DNA of 64,000 bases from Neptunitalea chrysea (GTDB lineage Bacteria; Bacteroidota; Bacteroidia; Flavobacteriales; Flavobacteriaceae): positions 58,965 through 122,964 of the forward strand of contig NZ_BRVP01000012.1 in NCBI RefSeq assembly GCF_027924145.1, in the 5' to 3' direction. A program made the position numbers and the translations under genes. Within the stretch, counting starts at the first letter, position 1, and each line of letters opens with the position of its first letter. Positions 9,480 through 19,100 of this stretch are shown piece by piece. The notes below the pieces were generated by a model that saw only the letters and a program-made list of their open reading frames with translations, was not told the DNA's origin and did no database searches.

Positions 9480-10451
9480 TGCCGCAAACTTTTCTAATAA
9501 ACCCATAAATACTAATAATATTGCGCTTATGGAGTAAAATGACTGTATTTGGAGTGAATGAAATACCTCTAGTACCTTTCTTATTTCCTCTAAATACGAC
9601 TTAGATACAGGAATTATTAACCCTGCATCTTGATATAATAATAAATAATTTTTTCCTTCTTTTTTTTCCAAATGAGATACATTTAATAGATTTATTATGT
9701 ATGATCTGTGACATTGATATACCGAGCTATCTGGTATGTCTGAAAGTAGATTTTTTAATCGGTTTCTAACGATTTCTTTCTTTAAACGTTGGTCTTCTAA
9801 ATAATAAACAATCACATATTGGTTTCCTGATTCAGCTAATAAAAAATCTTTTAATTGCAGTTTTATAACTTCATTCCCGTTCTCATCTTTAATATTGACA
9901 TGATCATCCTCATGTACTTTTTTAAACGTATTTTGATACTCCGTTAATTGAGCCGATAACTCGTTAAGCTCTTCATTCAATCGTTGAATAAATTCATAAA
10001 CAATGGTTCCAAAAAATGGAAATAACAAGATGATAAAAGCTTTGAAATAATTGGCCAACTGAAAAGCAACGTTTAATTCCTCTTCAAAATCATCGCCAAG
10101 ATCGGGTACTATAAACGAAAAAATAAAAGTAACTAGCGTAATAAGAAACGTTTCACAGAAAAACCAAATCACATATTTTTTATTGGTAACCGACTGAAAA
10201 CCGAGTAATGGTCTAAGTATATGTTGCGATAAACTGAGTGAGATTACCGTACTAAATGAAATAGAAACAAGAAATAAAAATTTATGTAAATTAGGGTTGG
10301 CGGGATTTCTCATTTCCTCATGCAACCCATAAGGCTGAAAAACAATTAAAAATATATATACAAAAATGGTGGCACTGATAATGTACATCCATTTTGCACG
10401 TGCTGTATGTAAATAATTAAATCGTTTTTCTAAGAAGGCATTTATTTTCAT
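9468..10451 (-). CDS. Membrane-bound LytTR-type DNA-binding regulator
   Basis: A 327-residue protein. Four hydrophobic segments lie in the N-terminal half (about 20-40, 50-70, 84-106, 128-150), then a short coiled region (FIQRLNEELNELSAQLTEYQ). A LytTR DNA-binding domain follows at about residues 185-295 (KDFLLAESGNQYVIVYY, SSVYQCHRSYIINLLNV, IIPVSKSYLEEIRKVL). LytTR proteins bind direct repeats upstream of target genes; membrane-anchored versions without a receiver domain are common in Bacteroidota. Odd point: after the LytTR domain there is a further hydrophobic tail (FYSISAILLVFMGLLEK) before the stop, which lies in a parS-like palindrome. Targets unknown. Confidence 0.85.
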   Translation of the reverse strand: MKINAFLEKRFNYLHTARAKWMYIISATIFVYIFLIVFQPYGLHEEMRNPANPNLHKFLFLVSISFSTVISLSLSQHILRPLLGFQSVTNKKYVIWFFCETFLITLVTFIFSFIVPDLGDDFEEELNVAFQLANYFKAFIILLFPFFGTIVYEFIQRLNEELNELSAQLTEYQNTFKKVHEDDHVNIKDENGNEVIKLQLKDFLLAESGNQYVIVYYLEDQRLKKEIVRNRLKNLLSDIPDSSVYQCHRSYIINLLNVSHLEKKEGKNYLLLYQDAGLIIPVSKSYLEEIRKVLEVFHSLQIQSFYSISAILLVFMGLLEKFAACFT

Positions 10452-10625
10452 TAAAAAGCCGTAATTACTTATTATAATTTATATAAAAATCGCCATTTTT
10501 TGCAACAGTTACATTTGTACCTAAAACAACAGAAGTGTTACACATATAGTATTCTATTAATATTAAATAATTGTTAATCAACAAAATACATTTTAAAATA
10601 ATTACCTAAATTAAAACCCCTAGTA

Positions 10626-10668
10626 TTTATAAAATGTTGTATAAACTGCTAAACAGCAGTAAATTTTA
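10626..10668 (+). repeat. 43-base repeat shared with the right end of the window
   Basis: Matches 63952-63994 at 37 of 43 positions by eye. Both copies contain a small hairpin in which CTGC and GCAG flank a five-base loop beginning TAAA. Confidence 0.6.
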
Positions 10669-10831
10669 ATTATGAAACAAACAATTTCATGCACTCGTAT
10701 GAATCAAATTACAACAAAATTTTAAAGATTTTAAATACTATTAAATCAAAATCTAATTTCCTACTAAGTTACTAATACCCTCAACGATAAAATGCTACTG
10801 TTAATATTAAAATTTTAGCTTCAACAATTGG

Positions 10832-10839
10832 TAACTTTG
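10832..10839 (+). promoter_or_regulatory. Promoter -7 element of the DoxX-like gene
   Basis: TAACTTTG matches TAnnTTTG and lies 15 bases before the ATG at 10855. This argues against the earlier TTG start at 10828, which lies upstream of the box. Confidence 0.55.
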
Positions 10840-10854
10840 CAGAAACAAAATATC

Positions 10855-11247
10855 ATGAACATACCACACCTCACGGAAATAGCAATTTTACTATTATTGA
10901 TTATCACCTTTGGGTATAGTTCATATGAAAAAATAGCTGACTTTAAAGGACAACTTGCCTGGCTTACCGATTATTTTAAGAACACCTTTATGCAACGCTT
11001 TATAAAAATTGCATTGATTAAGGTTTTAATATTTGAAGTTATAGCCACTATTTTATGTGTTCTTGGAGTTGTAGCGCTTATTATTGAAAAAAGCCCGCAT
11101 ATGGCTTTATATGGGTGTATTTTATGTGTTTTGGTACTCTTCTTCTTTGTAATTGGTCAGCGCATAGTAAAAGATTATGACGGAGCACGAAATACGGTTA
11201 TTTATCTTATTCCTTCTTTCTTTTTGTTATACCTATTAACCCATTAA
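10855..11247 (+). CDS. Small four-helix membrane protein, DoxX-like
   Basis: A 130-residue hydrophobic protein with about four transmembrane helices (residues about 7-22, 50-78, 82-105, 112-128). The spacing and the early YEKIADFKG segment resemble DoxX/MauE-type membrane proteins, whose roles are poorly defined (some couple to thiol or quinone redox). No catalytic residues can be named. The ATG at 10855 was chosen because a good promoter box ends just before it. It stands alone, with no clear terminator directly after it. Confidence 0.65.
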   Translation: MNIPHLTEIAILLLLIITFGYSSYEKIADFKGQLAWLTDYFKNTFMQRFIKIALIKVLIFEVIATILCVLGVVALIIEKSPHMALYGCILCVLVLFFFVIGQRIVKDYDGARNTVIYLIPSFFLLYLLTH

Positions 11248-11785
11248 TATAAATATCCATTTTTTAAGCCAGCTTGAACATACAACCAAAATAAGTTGAA
11301 AAACGATTTATACCGGATTCTATATACTGCAATAGTTTCTTACTTATAAACTACTCTTTATCTGCATTGAACTCAATAATTGAGATTAAATTCTACTAGA
11401 CTTATCTCGAAATAGAAATGCACATGCAAAAGCAATCTACATATAAAGTACCATCAAAAACTTATCTAGATAGCATTACATATTCTTGGCTCAGGCTTTC
11501 AAACTATCCCTTTATGAAAACAAAGCAATACTTCCCACGGTAAGACTCCGTTGTTTCAAGCTAATCTATTTACTAAAATACTGATTATCAATATTATTAG
11601 TTAGTGAATCCTTAACAGCTAAGTAACTCTTTATGTCAGGATACTCAATGTATACCTCCATTATCTTTATCTAATCTGAAACGTAATACAGACCATGCTA
11701 AATACTACTCGTACACCCCTAAAAAGAAACCTGCTACTTTAAAACCCTTAGAGATTATCACACCAATTTTAGTAGATATCACAAA
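11248..11785. other. Long intergenic region without a recognised gene
   Basis: About 540 bases. Apart from a partial repeat copy (11371-11420), I see no long frame, tRNA or structured RNA in it on either strand. Confidence 0.6.
11371..11420 (-). repeat. Dispersed intergenic repeat, half B only (partial copy)
   Basis: CTCAATAATTGAGATTAAAT followed by a diverged centre and TATCTCGAAATAGAAATG matches the half-B part of the repeat in inverse orientation. Confidence 0.6.
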
Positions 11786-11812
11786 AAAAACGCTGTTTTA
11801 CAGCGTTTTTCA
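11786..11812 (-). terminator. Terminator of the OmpH-like gene
   Basis: AAAAACGCTG and CAGCGTTTTT form a perfect 10-bp stem with a 5-base loop. It lies just downstream of the OmpH-like gene on the minus strand, with a T-run there. Confidence 0.85.
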
Positions 11813-11838
11813 ATTTTATTTAAGCGTATTAACCTCTT

Positions 11839-12360
11839 TTAGTTTTTGGCGTAATCGTCATTAATAGCTTTCAATACGTCCTCAGTAACGTCTCTAGTTT
11901 CATCACCATACATAACGCTACCAGCATCGTTAGCACCAAGAATATACGTATACTTCTTATCTTTACCGAACTGATTCACAAACTTTTTAACTGTTTTTAA
12001 TAGCGTATCAACTTCTTTCTGAGTTTCAGTATTAATTTCGTACTCACGTCTCTGAAGAATTTCAGACCAATTTTTCTGCTTAGTAACAAGCGCCTCATAA
12101 TCTGCTTGAGCCGCAGCTGTAGGTTGCTTTAAGTTTTTATATTTTTTGTCAAACTCTTGTCCATCCATTTGAAGTACTTTACTAATACTATCTTTTTTAA
12201 ACGCAAGTTTTTCCATTTTATCATCATGCTTCGTTTGAATATCTTTTCTACCTTGATACTCTTCCAATAATTTAGTTCTGTCTACAAAAACAATTTTATC
12301 TTGTTCTGCACAAGAAACTAATCCTACTACTGCAATAAAAGTTACTACTAATTTTTTCAT
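11839..12360 (-). CDS. OmpH/Skp-like periplasmic chaperone family lipoprotein
   Basis: A 173-residue protein with a lipoprotein signal (VAVVGLVSC, starting MKKLVVTFIA) and then KIVFVDRTKLLEEYQGRKDIQ, the characteristic OmpH/Skp opening strand and helix. It continues as a long charged coiled coil (about residues 40-120) and ends with YTYILGANDAGSVMYGDETRDVTEDVLKAIN-type residues typical of Bacteroidota OmpH proteins. Skp is a jellyfish-shaped chaperone that carries unfolded outer-membrane proteins. The lipoprotein Cys is a difference from E. coli Skp, which is soluble. It stands alone with its own terminator. Confidence 0.85.
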   Translation of the reverse strand: MKKLVVTFIAVVGLVSCAEQDKIVFVDRTKLLEEYQGRKDIQTKHDDKMEKLAFKKDSISKVLQMDGQEFDKKYKNLKQPTAAAQADYEALVTKQKNWSEILQRREYEINTETQKEVDTLLKTVKKFVNQFGKDKKYTYILGANDAGSVMYGDETRDVTEDVLKAINDDYAKN

Positions 12361-12656
12361 CTACTAATTTGTTTTATCTATAATTGATTTCGATAAAATT
12401 TATTGAACACAAAAAAACGTTCAAAAAATTCATCGAAGCAAAAATAAGAAAGTGAATGTTATATTACTGCAAACTACTATCAATTTTAAGTAAAAAGCAA
12501 CTATAAACAATATCGATAGTTAAATTTAATACTTATAAAATTTCTTTATTAAAAACAGCTTATTTTAAAGCGATTTAAGGCACTTTCAAAAATTAGCAAG
12601 GATTTACTATAGCACCACCTATAAAACAGCATCAAAATCTCTTATTCGCTTAAATT

Positions 12657-13499
12657 TTACTTTTTAAGCACATAAATTAGCGAAGAATAGTTCTTACTAC
12701 GCATAGCCTTTACATTTGAACGTAGCCCAACATAAAATGCGCTAATAAAATTCATTTTCCCTGTTTTATACTTTTCTGATAAAAGTGATACATAAAATGA
12801 ATCAAAAATTAACGGACGCACATCTACCAATCTAAATGCATGTTTAGAAAATAATTTGTTTATAGAAGTTTTTGAAAAATGCCAAAGATGTCTTGGTACA
12901 TCATACGCCGCCCAAAACTCTTTGTAATAATTAGCATCATAACTATTATAATTAGGAACCGCAATCACAATTACTCCTTCCGGTTTTAAAAGGTATGTTA
13001 TTTTTGCAATTTGCTCATCAAGATTTGGCAAATGTTCCAACACATGCCATAATGTTATTACATCATATTTCTTCTGTGGCAATACTTCAAGGGTACTATA
13101 TAAATCTATTCCTTTCTTTTTTGCGTTCTCAATGGCAGATGCATTTGGTTCTACTCCACATACACTCCACCCCATAGACTGTGCTTGTTTCAAAAAATCA
13201 CCCGTACCTGCACCAATATCCAATAATTCTTTTTCTTTAGTTTTAAAAGAGTATATGAGTTTTACTTTTTTTACCAACGCATATGTTTTTATTAAATGAT
13301 ATAATTTCTCAAACAACGAACGCTTCGCATCGGTATGAGAAATATAATCTTCACTTTGGTAATATGCTGGTAAAGCATCTTCTGAAGGTTGTGGTTTTGT
13401 TTCCAACATTTCTAAATCGGTATTTAATACCAATTGAAATGTTTCTTTAGAAACCGAATGATCTTTAACCGTTAAAAAAATAGTTTCTTGTTCTTTCAT
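12657..13499 (-). CDS. Class I SAM-dependent methyltransferase
   Basis: A 280-residue protein. The SAM-binding motif I is ELLDIGAGTGDFLKQA (about residues 87-102), followed by the acidic end of strand 2 (CGVEPNASAIENAKKKG) and motif DVITLWHVLEHLPNLDEQ. This matches the Methyltransf_23/11-like group found next to cell-surface or quinone genes, but the substrate is not evident. The C-terminal part (WHFSKTSINKLFSKHAF) is typical of the same group. The ATG at 13499 is preferred; the seven extra residues from an upstream start would be encoded by the repeat element that begins at 13501. Confidence 0.8.
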   Translation of the reverse strand: MKEQETIFLTVKDHSVSKETFQLVLNTDLEMLETKPQPSEDALPAYYQSEDYISHTDAKRSLFEKLYHLIKTYALVKKVKLIYSFKTKEKELLDIGAGTGDFLKQAQSMGWSVCGVEPNASAIENAKKKGIDLYSTLEVLPQKKYDVITLWHVLEHLPNLDEQIAKITYLLKPEGVIVIAVPNYNSYDANYYKEFWAAYDVPRHLWHFSKTSINKLFSKHAFRLVDVRPLIFDSFYVSLLSEKYKTGKMNFISAFYVGLRSNVKAMRSKNYSSLIYVLKK

Positions 13500-13500
13500 A

Positions 13501-13674
13501 AGTAAACTTCTTCGGGACAAGCCAACAAAGCATTTATAACATTAATTTTTTATTTCGAGGCAAGTATCGGAGCATTCAATCTCAATTATTGAGCAAACAA
13601 CTTCAGAACAGGCCAACGAAACATAGCATCTACTAGAATTGTATTTTTATTTTTATTTTCGATTCTCGATTAAC
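13501..13674 (+). repeat. Dispersed intergenic repeat, one full unit plus a degenerate half A
   Basis: It begins AGTAAACTTCTTCGGGACAA, continues through half A and half B (TTTCGAGGCAAG, GGAGCATTCAATCTCAATTA) to about 13597. It then restarts with GAGCAAACAACTTCAGAACA and CCAACGAAACATAGCAT, a more diverged half A, ending near TTCGATTCTCGATT. This is a head-to-tail arrangement. Confidence 0.7.
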
Positions 13675-13679
13675 AAAAT

Positions 13680-13702
13680 ATTCCTGCCAAAAGCAGGAAC
13701 AT
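13680..13702 (-). terminator. Weak terminator-like hairpin after mnmG
   Basis: TTCCTGC and GCAGGAA form a 7-bp stem with an AAAAT-type loop. On the minus strand it is followed by an AT-rich but broken T stretch. Confidence 0.45.
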
Positions 13703-13721
13703 TATATATTGTTTCACGAAT

Positions 13722-13737
13722 TGTTTCACGTGGAACT
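13722..13737 (+). other. parS-like site between mnmG and its terminator (15/16)
   Basis: TGTTTCACGTGGAACT differs from the 16-mer at the last base. A further half site (TGTTTCACG) lies just before it at about 13709-13717. Confidence 0.7.
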
Positions 13738-13740
13738 TAT

Positions 13741-15612
13741 TTATCTACCCATATACACCAGCATAATACTAATATCACTTGGTGATACCCCACTTATTCG
13801 TGAAGCCTGTGACAAAGTTGCCGGTTTAATCTTTTTAAGTTTTTCTCTAGCCTCAAAAGAAACCGAGGTTAACTTATCATAATTAAAGCTATCAGGTATT
13901 CTAATATCCTCTAGTCTATTTAACTTATCAGCATTGTTTTTTTCTTTAGCAATATAGCCCGAGTATTTAATTTCAATTTCTGTTTGCTCTAATACCTCGG
14001 TATCTAAATTATGTTCATTTATATACTCAGTTACCTCAGGAAACTGCTTCATATGATCCATAGTAATACGAGGTCTAGAAAACACCTTATACATTTTATC
14101 TGATTGCTTCATAGGTGCTGAAGCTAACGTTTCTAAAACCGGATTTGCATCTTCAGGCTTAACACTAGTTTCTTTAAAGAAATGTATAAAGGCATTTGCC
14201 TTTTGTTGTTTTTCTTCCATTCGCTTTAACCGTTCTTCTTTAGCTAAACCAATTTTATACCCTTTAGGTGTTAAACGTAAATCGGCATTATCTTGTCGTA
14301 ACAACGTTCTATATTCAGCACGTGATGTAAACATACGATACGGTTCTTCGGTACCCTTTGTAATAAGGTCATCAATTAATACCCCTATATATGCTTCGTT
14401 ACGTTTAAGAACTAAATCCCCTTTACCTTGTACTTTTAATGCAGCATTAATACCCGCCATTAAACCTTGCGATGCCGCCTCTTCATATCCTGTAGTACCA
14501 TTAATTTGTCCGGCAAAATATAAACCATCTACCAATTTGGTTTCTAAGGTATGTTTTAATTGCGTTGGTGGAAAATAATCATACTCTATAGCATAACCCG
14601 GTCTAAAGAATTTTACTTTCTCAAAACCTTCTACCGAACGCAACGCCTTAAATTGAACATCCTCGGGTAACGAAGTTGAAAAGCCATTTACATAAACCTC
14701 TACCGTATTCCATCCTTCAGGTTCAACAAATAACTGATGACGATCTTTATCAGCAAAACGATTTATTTTATCTTCAATAGACGGACAATATCTTGGTCCG
14801 ACACTTTTAATAGAACCATTAAACATAGGAGATCTATCAAAACCAGTTCGTAACAAATCATGAACCAATTCACTGGTATAAGCCATATGACAATCTCTTT
14901 GATGCGCCAATGGTTTTGTACTATTAGAATATGAAAACTTCTCAGGATTCTTATCACCTGGTTGCACCAGCATTTTACTATAATCTAAAGAACGACCATC
15001 TACACGCGGAGGTGTACCCGTTTTCATTCTTCCCGACTCAAAACCTATATTTACTAAATCTTCAGTAATCCCTGTAGCAGCTCTTTCCCCTGCTCTACCA
15101 CCTCCAAATTGTTTTTCACCAATATGGATTAACCCATTTAAAAAAGTACCATTCGTTAAAACAACCGACTTAGCATATACAGATACTCCTAAAGATGTTT
15201 TCACTCCTTTAATCTCACCATTATCAATAATAAGTCCTGAAACCATTTCCTGATAGAAATCAAGATTTGGAGTTTGTTCTAACATCATTCTCCATTCTTC
15301 TGCAAAACGCATACGGTCACTCTGTGCTCTTGGCGACCACATAGCTGGTCCTTTTGATTTATTCAACATCTTAAACTGTATAGCGGTCTTATCTGTAACA
15401 ATTCCACTATACCCACCAAGTGCATCTATCTCACGAACTATTTGCCCTTTTGCAATACCACCCATAGCAGGATTGCAAGACATCTGAGCTATGTTTTGCA
15501 AATTCATTGTAATTAAAAGCGTGCTAGCTCCCAAATTAGCAGCCGACGCTGCGGCTTCTGATCCGGCATGACCAGCACCAACTACAATTACATCATATTC
15601 TCTATCAAACAT
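13741..15612 (-). CDS. mnmG: tRNA uridine-5-carboxymethylaminomethyl(34) synthesis enzyme MnmG
   Basis: A 623-residue protein of normal length. The FAD-binding Rossmann motif is VVGAGHAGSEAAASAANLG (residues about 10-28), followed by MSCNPAMGGIAKGQIVREID. Family blocks GTPPRVDGRSLDYS, CPSIEDKINRFADK, GLYFAGQINGTTGYEEAASQ and the C-terminal KIKPATLSQASRISGVSPSD are intact. With MnmE it modifies the wobble uridine of several tRNAs, using FAD, NADH and methylenetetrahydrofolate. mnmG (gidA) is near the chromosomal origin in many bacteria, and here it is flanked by parS-like sites on both sides. Confidence 0.97.
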   Translation of the reverse strand: MFDREYDVIVVGAGHAGSEAAASAANLGASTLLITMNLQNIAQMSCNPAMGGIAKGQIVREIDALGGYSGIVTDKTAIQFKMLNKSKGPAMWSPRAQSDRMRFAEEWRMMLEQTPNLDFYQEMVSGLIIDNGEIKGVKTSLGVSVYAKSVVLTNGTFLNGLIHIGEKQFGGGRAGERAATGITEDLVNIGFESGRMKTGTPPRVDGRSLDYSKMLVQPGDKNPEKFSYSNSTKPLAHQRDCHMAYTSELVHDLLRTGFDRSPMFNGSIKSVGPRYCPSIEDKINRFADKDRHQLFVEPEGWNTVEVYVNGFSTSLPEDVQFKALRSVEGFEKVKFFRPGYAIEYDYFPPTQLKHTLETKLVDGLYFAGQINGTTGYEEAASQGLMAGINAALKVQGKGDLVLKRNEAYIGVLIDDLITKGTEEPYRMFTSRAEYRTLLRQDNADLRLTPKGYKIGLAKEERLKRMEEKQQKANAFIHFFKETSVKPEDANPVLETLASAPMKQSDKMYKVFSRPRITMDHMKQFPEVTEYINEHNLDTEVLEQTEIEIKYSGYIAKEKNNADKLNRLEDIRIPDSFNYDKLTSVSFEAREKLKKIKPATLSQASRISGVSPSDISIMLVYMGR

Positions 15613-15626
15613 ACCTTTAATTTTTT

Positions 15627-15642
15627 TGTTCCACGTGAAACA
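15627..15642 (+). other. parS site, perfect 16-mer
   Basis: TGTTCCACGTGAAACA is exactly the parS sequence known from Bacillus subtilis. It lies 15 bases upstream of the mnmG start. Confidence 0.85.
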
Positions 15643-15668
15643 TCCTATTATACACTATAATATTCAGA

Positions 15669-15684
15669 TGTTTCACGTGGAACA
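15669..15684 (+). other. parS site, perfect 16-mer (opposite orientation)
   Basis: TGTTTCACGTGGAACA is the reverse complement of the parS 16-mer, 42 bases from the previous one. Confidence 0.85.
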
Positions 15685-15712
15685 CTTTATTACTTTTACT
15701 TAAATTTACAAA

Positions 15713-15728
15713 CGTTTCACGTGGAACA
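15713..15728 (+). other. parS site, 15/16 match
   Basis: CGTTTCACGTGGAACA differs only at the first base; it is 44 bases from the previous site. Confidence 0.8.
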
Positions 15729-15753
15729 ATACAAAATTTATACCCCAACATCG

Positions 15754-16173
15754 CTATTGTTTCACGTGGAACATTGCTATTTTCTCATTTTCCTTTTGTC
15801 TCATACGTTCTGCATCTGTGTTATTCTTGTCTTTATAACCACAATAATGCAACACTCCATGAGACATCACTCGTAATAACTCTACACTAAATTCCTCATT
15901 AAACTCTTTAGCGTTTTCACCAACACGCTCTACACTGATAAAAATATCACCCGAAATACTATTTCCTTCTGTATAGTCAAAACTAATAATATCAGTATAG
16001 GTGTCATGATCAAGATAATCTACATTAATAGTATGTAGATATTCATCATTACAAAAAATATAATTCACCTCTCCCAACTCTTTTTCTTCACTCTTAATTA
16101 TAGTGTTTATCCAGTTAGCATACTCTTTCTCATCTGATAAACTAAACGCTGTTTCGTAATGAAAATTAATCAT
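15754..16173 (-). CDS. ybeY: rRNA maturation endoribonuclease YbeY
   Basis: A 139-residue protein. The metal-binding signature is SHGVLHYCGYKD near residues 108-119, matching the YbeY pattern HGxLHLxGYDH with one substitution in the distal part: the third-histidine position reads D-K-N, followed by NNTDAERMRQKENE. The earlier LHTINVDYLDHDTYTDIISFDY is the usual central motif. YbeY takes part in 16S rRNA 3' end processing and ribosome quality control. The start overlaps the stop of the DUF4175 gene by eight bases, so the two are translationally coupled. The last codons (FHVKQ-stop) lie within a parS site. Confidence 0.88.
   Translation of the reverse strand: MINFHYETAFSLSDEKEYANWINTIIKSEEKELGEVNYIFCNDEYLHTINVDYLDHDTYTDIISFDYTEGNSISGDIFISVERVGENAKEFNEEFSVELLRVMSHGVLHYCGYKDKNNTDAERMRQKENEKIAMFHVKQ
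15758..15773 (+). other. parS site, perfect 16-mer, overlapping the ybeY 3' end
   Basis: TGTTTCACGTGGAACA encodes, on the other strand, the last residues of YbeY (MFHVKQ). The site therefore constrains both protein and DNA function. Confidence 0.85.
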
Positions 16174-19100
16174 TTGTCTTAAAATATTGATTTACCTTTT
16201 CTTTATAAAATTGGCGCAAAGGTAATACTTGTCTATTTAATATTTCTACTTGGTTAAAATATTCTTTTAACGCTTCAATCTTATCTCTATTACCACCATA
16301 ATCTCGTGTATTAGTAGTGCTTTTTCGTTCCTGCTTCTTGCCTTGCTCAAAGGATGCATTCTCTAATTTTATCAACTGTTGTTCTATCTGTTTCATCTTA
16401 TTTAAAACCGATTCTGTAATACCTCGACTTAACAGTTCTTCTTCTACACTTTCTGCGTCTTTTGCTATCTTCTGTAAACTTCTATATTCAGCATCACTTA
16501 ACTTATCAGATAATTGCTTCTCTAATTCTTGACGTAGCAACTGTTGCTGCTTATAAATCTCATAGATTTTTTCAATGTTGTTCTCTGAATTTCCGTTGCC
16601 TGTACCACCAGCACCATTAGTGCCTCCTTCACCACCTTGTCCATCTTGCCCATTCTTACCCTCTTTACCATCTTTTCCTTTTTGCCCTTTCGATCCTTTA
16701 TCTCCCTCTTTATTTCCGCCTTCTTTATCTCCTTTTTGCTTACTCTTTTCGCCTTCACCAGACTCTCCTTCACCAGATTTTTGCCCAGACATTTTACCAT
16801 TTAATTCTTGTTGACTCATAATAATATCGCTCAACTGCATACCTGGTGAAGAACTATTTCCCTGACCGCTCCCCGAGCCTTGCATCTTCATTGCACTCTG
16901 CATATTACTTAATGCATCACTCAATAAATTAGCCAAATTATTAATATGCGTTAACGAATATTGCTGACTACCTAAACCTTGATAAACTTTATTTTCGGCC
17001 AACCGCTCTAAACTTTTATCCATATTAAAATAGATCTCTTCAATCTCATCATTTATAACCACACTAATCATAGGCTGACGTGATGCTAACACCATCAAAC
17101 TATCATCTACATGCTCAAACATTTCTTTTAATTCTTGTTGCTCTATTAAGTGTTTTGAGAATCCACCAGAGGTGGTAATATATTTTGATAACTGCTCTTC
17201 TATATCCTCTTGCTGATTAGAAACCACAATTAAATTATCTAATATTTGACGAAGCATTTCAACATCTTCTTCCATAGATTGTCCACCTTGCATTTTCAGC
17301 GCTGACTTCATTCCGCCACTCATTTGCTTCATTTTTTTTGCAGCACTCTTTTGTTTTTGCTTTGCAGATTTTTGAGCTTCTTGCTTCTGTTGCTCATTAT
17401 CACTTTCCTCAGAATTCTCTAAATCTTCTGTCGCCTCTTCTTGATCCTGCTTCACATCTTCGCTCTTTTCAGTCTCATCAGGAATATCCATCGGCTTTTG
17501 TAACTTCTTATTTTCCTCCTGTAAATCTTTTAATTCCTCTGATATTTTATTAAATTTTTCATTTACATTTTTCTGCTCTTCTGAGGTATTCTTTTCCGTA
17601 GGTTCATTAGCTAGTTGTTCTTGTTCTTTAGACAACTCTTCTAAATCCTTGCCCAACATTTCAGATTTCTGCGCTACATAATATCGCTTTACCAGCTCTA
17701 GCATTTGTTTACTATCCCTACTACTCTTACTTTTTTGCTTCTTAACTTCTTCAAGTTTTTCTGCAAGCTCTTCTTTTGACAATTTATCCATGTACTTCTG
17801 CATCTCCTCCATTAACTTTCGTTCTTCTTCCAATTTCTTTTGCAAACGTTCTAAACGTTCTTGAAGAAACTTATCAGTAGTATCCTGAAGATCATTTTCC
17901 TTTTTAAAATTCTCAAGATTTTCTTTTAACTTATCAGATAACCTTTCCATATTATCTAATTGTTTCTGCTCCTTCTTTAGATAATCATTTATCTTTTCTT
18001 TATCACTATACGATAACTGATTTCGCTCCTTTTGTAATTTAGACAGCTCATCTAACTCCTTATCATTCTTATCGAATTCTTTGAACGATTTATCTAAATC
18101 ACGAATATTGTTCTTTTGATTTTCCAAAATCTTATCCTCAATCTCTGCATTCGTAAGCGCATTATATCTAAATACTTTACTAACCGATTTTTTACTACCA
18201 TGTATAGGATCATTATCAAAAACCTGATAATAAAACTCATACGTAAAACCAGTCTCTAATTGAAGCGAATCAGGGAAAACAGATAAAAACTCATCTGAAG
18301 TAGATTTGTTAACCGGTATGTTAACCTTCTTAATTTCATTCGGATTGTTACTTTTATAATATACTAATTGTGCAGAAGAAACCCCATAATCATCTGTAAC
18401 TTTTCCTTTAACCACATAAGTAGAAACAACACTACTATCTTTAACATACTGCAAGGTAATAGTGGGGTACTCATCTTTAATTACATTTAGTTTATATTTA
18501 AAACTTTCATATGCGTTTACCTCTTTGTTATTGGTACTAATCTCATAATTCAAATCATTAAAAAGTTGCTTACTATACGCAAATAATTCATCATCTTTAG
18601 TAAATAATTCAGTAGTGTCTCTAGTTGCAAAAACCACTTTATCTGTAGCGGCTGTTTCCAGTTTCCAAGAAACTCTAGTTCCCTCAGGAACCACACCATT
18701 ACCTGTAGATTTTAATTCCTCATCCTTTTTACCTGTATAAGATGGGTAATCTAAAAACATTTTAAATTTTAAAACAACAGGTACTTTAATAACGTCTAAC
18801 GTATATCTACGAGAACTAACCTGATCTGACTTCAAATGAAAATCTATGGCATCATTTAAATTGGTAAACTCATATTGGTAGGTATCACTACCAGTACGTT
18901 TCATAAAATACTCCTGGTTGTTATAACTAATAATAACACTCTCAGGCAAAACATTACCAACAATTTTTGTATATACCGTATACGCTTTACCCTCCTCCCC
19001 TTTTAAATTTTTATTTAGTACATTGAAATGAAAAGGAGCTGGTGGTTCATAATATCGAGAATAATTTACAACTCTAGAATAGCTATCAGTAAACCATGTA

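Larger units (their letters stand above)
10452..10854. other. AT-rich intergenic region between the divergent LytTR and DoxX-like genes
   Basis: About 400 bases with no convincing gene. It holds the 43-base repeat at 10626-10668 and, at the right end, the promoter box of the DoxX-like gene. Confidence 0.6.

Noticed and set aside
16522..16814. Two open frames (one per strand) inside the DUF4175 gene, rich in K/R/E or in P/S
   Set aside because: They are shadows of the Gly-rich collagen-like repeat in the real gene; composition is unlike any protein family.
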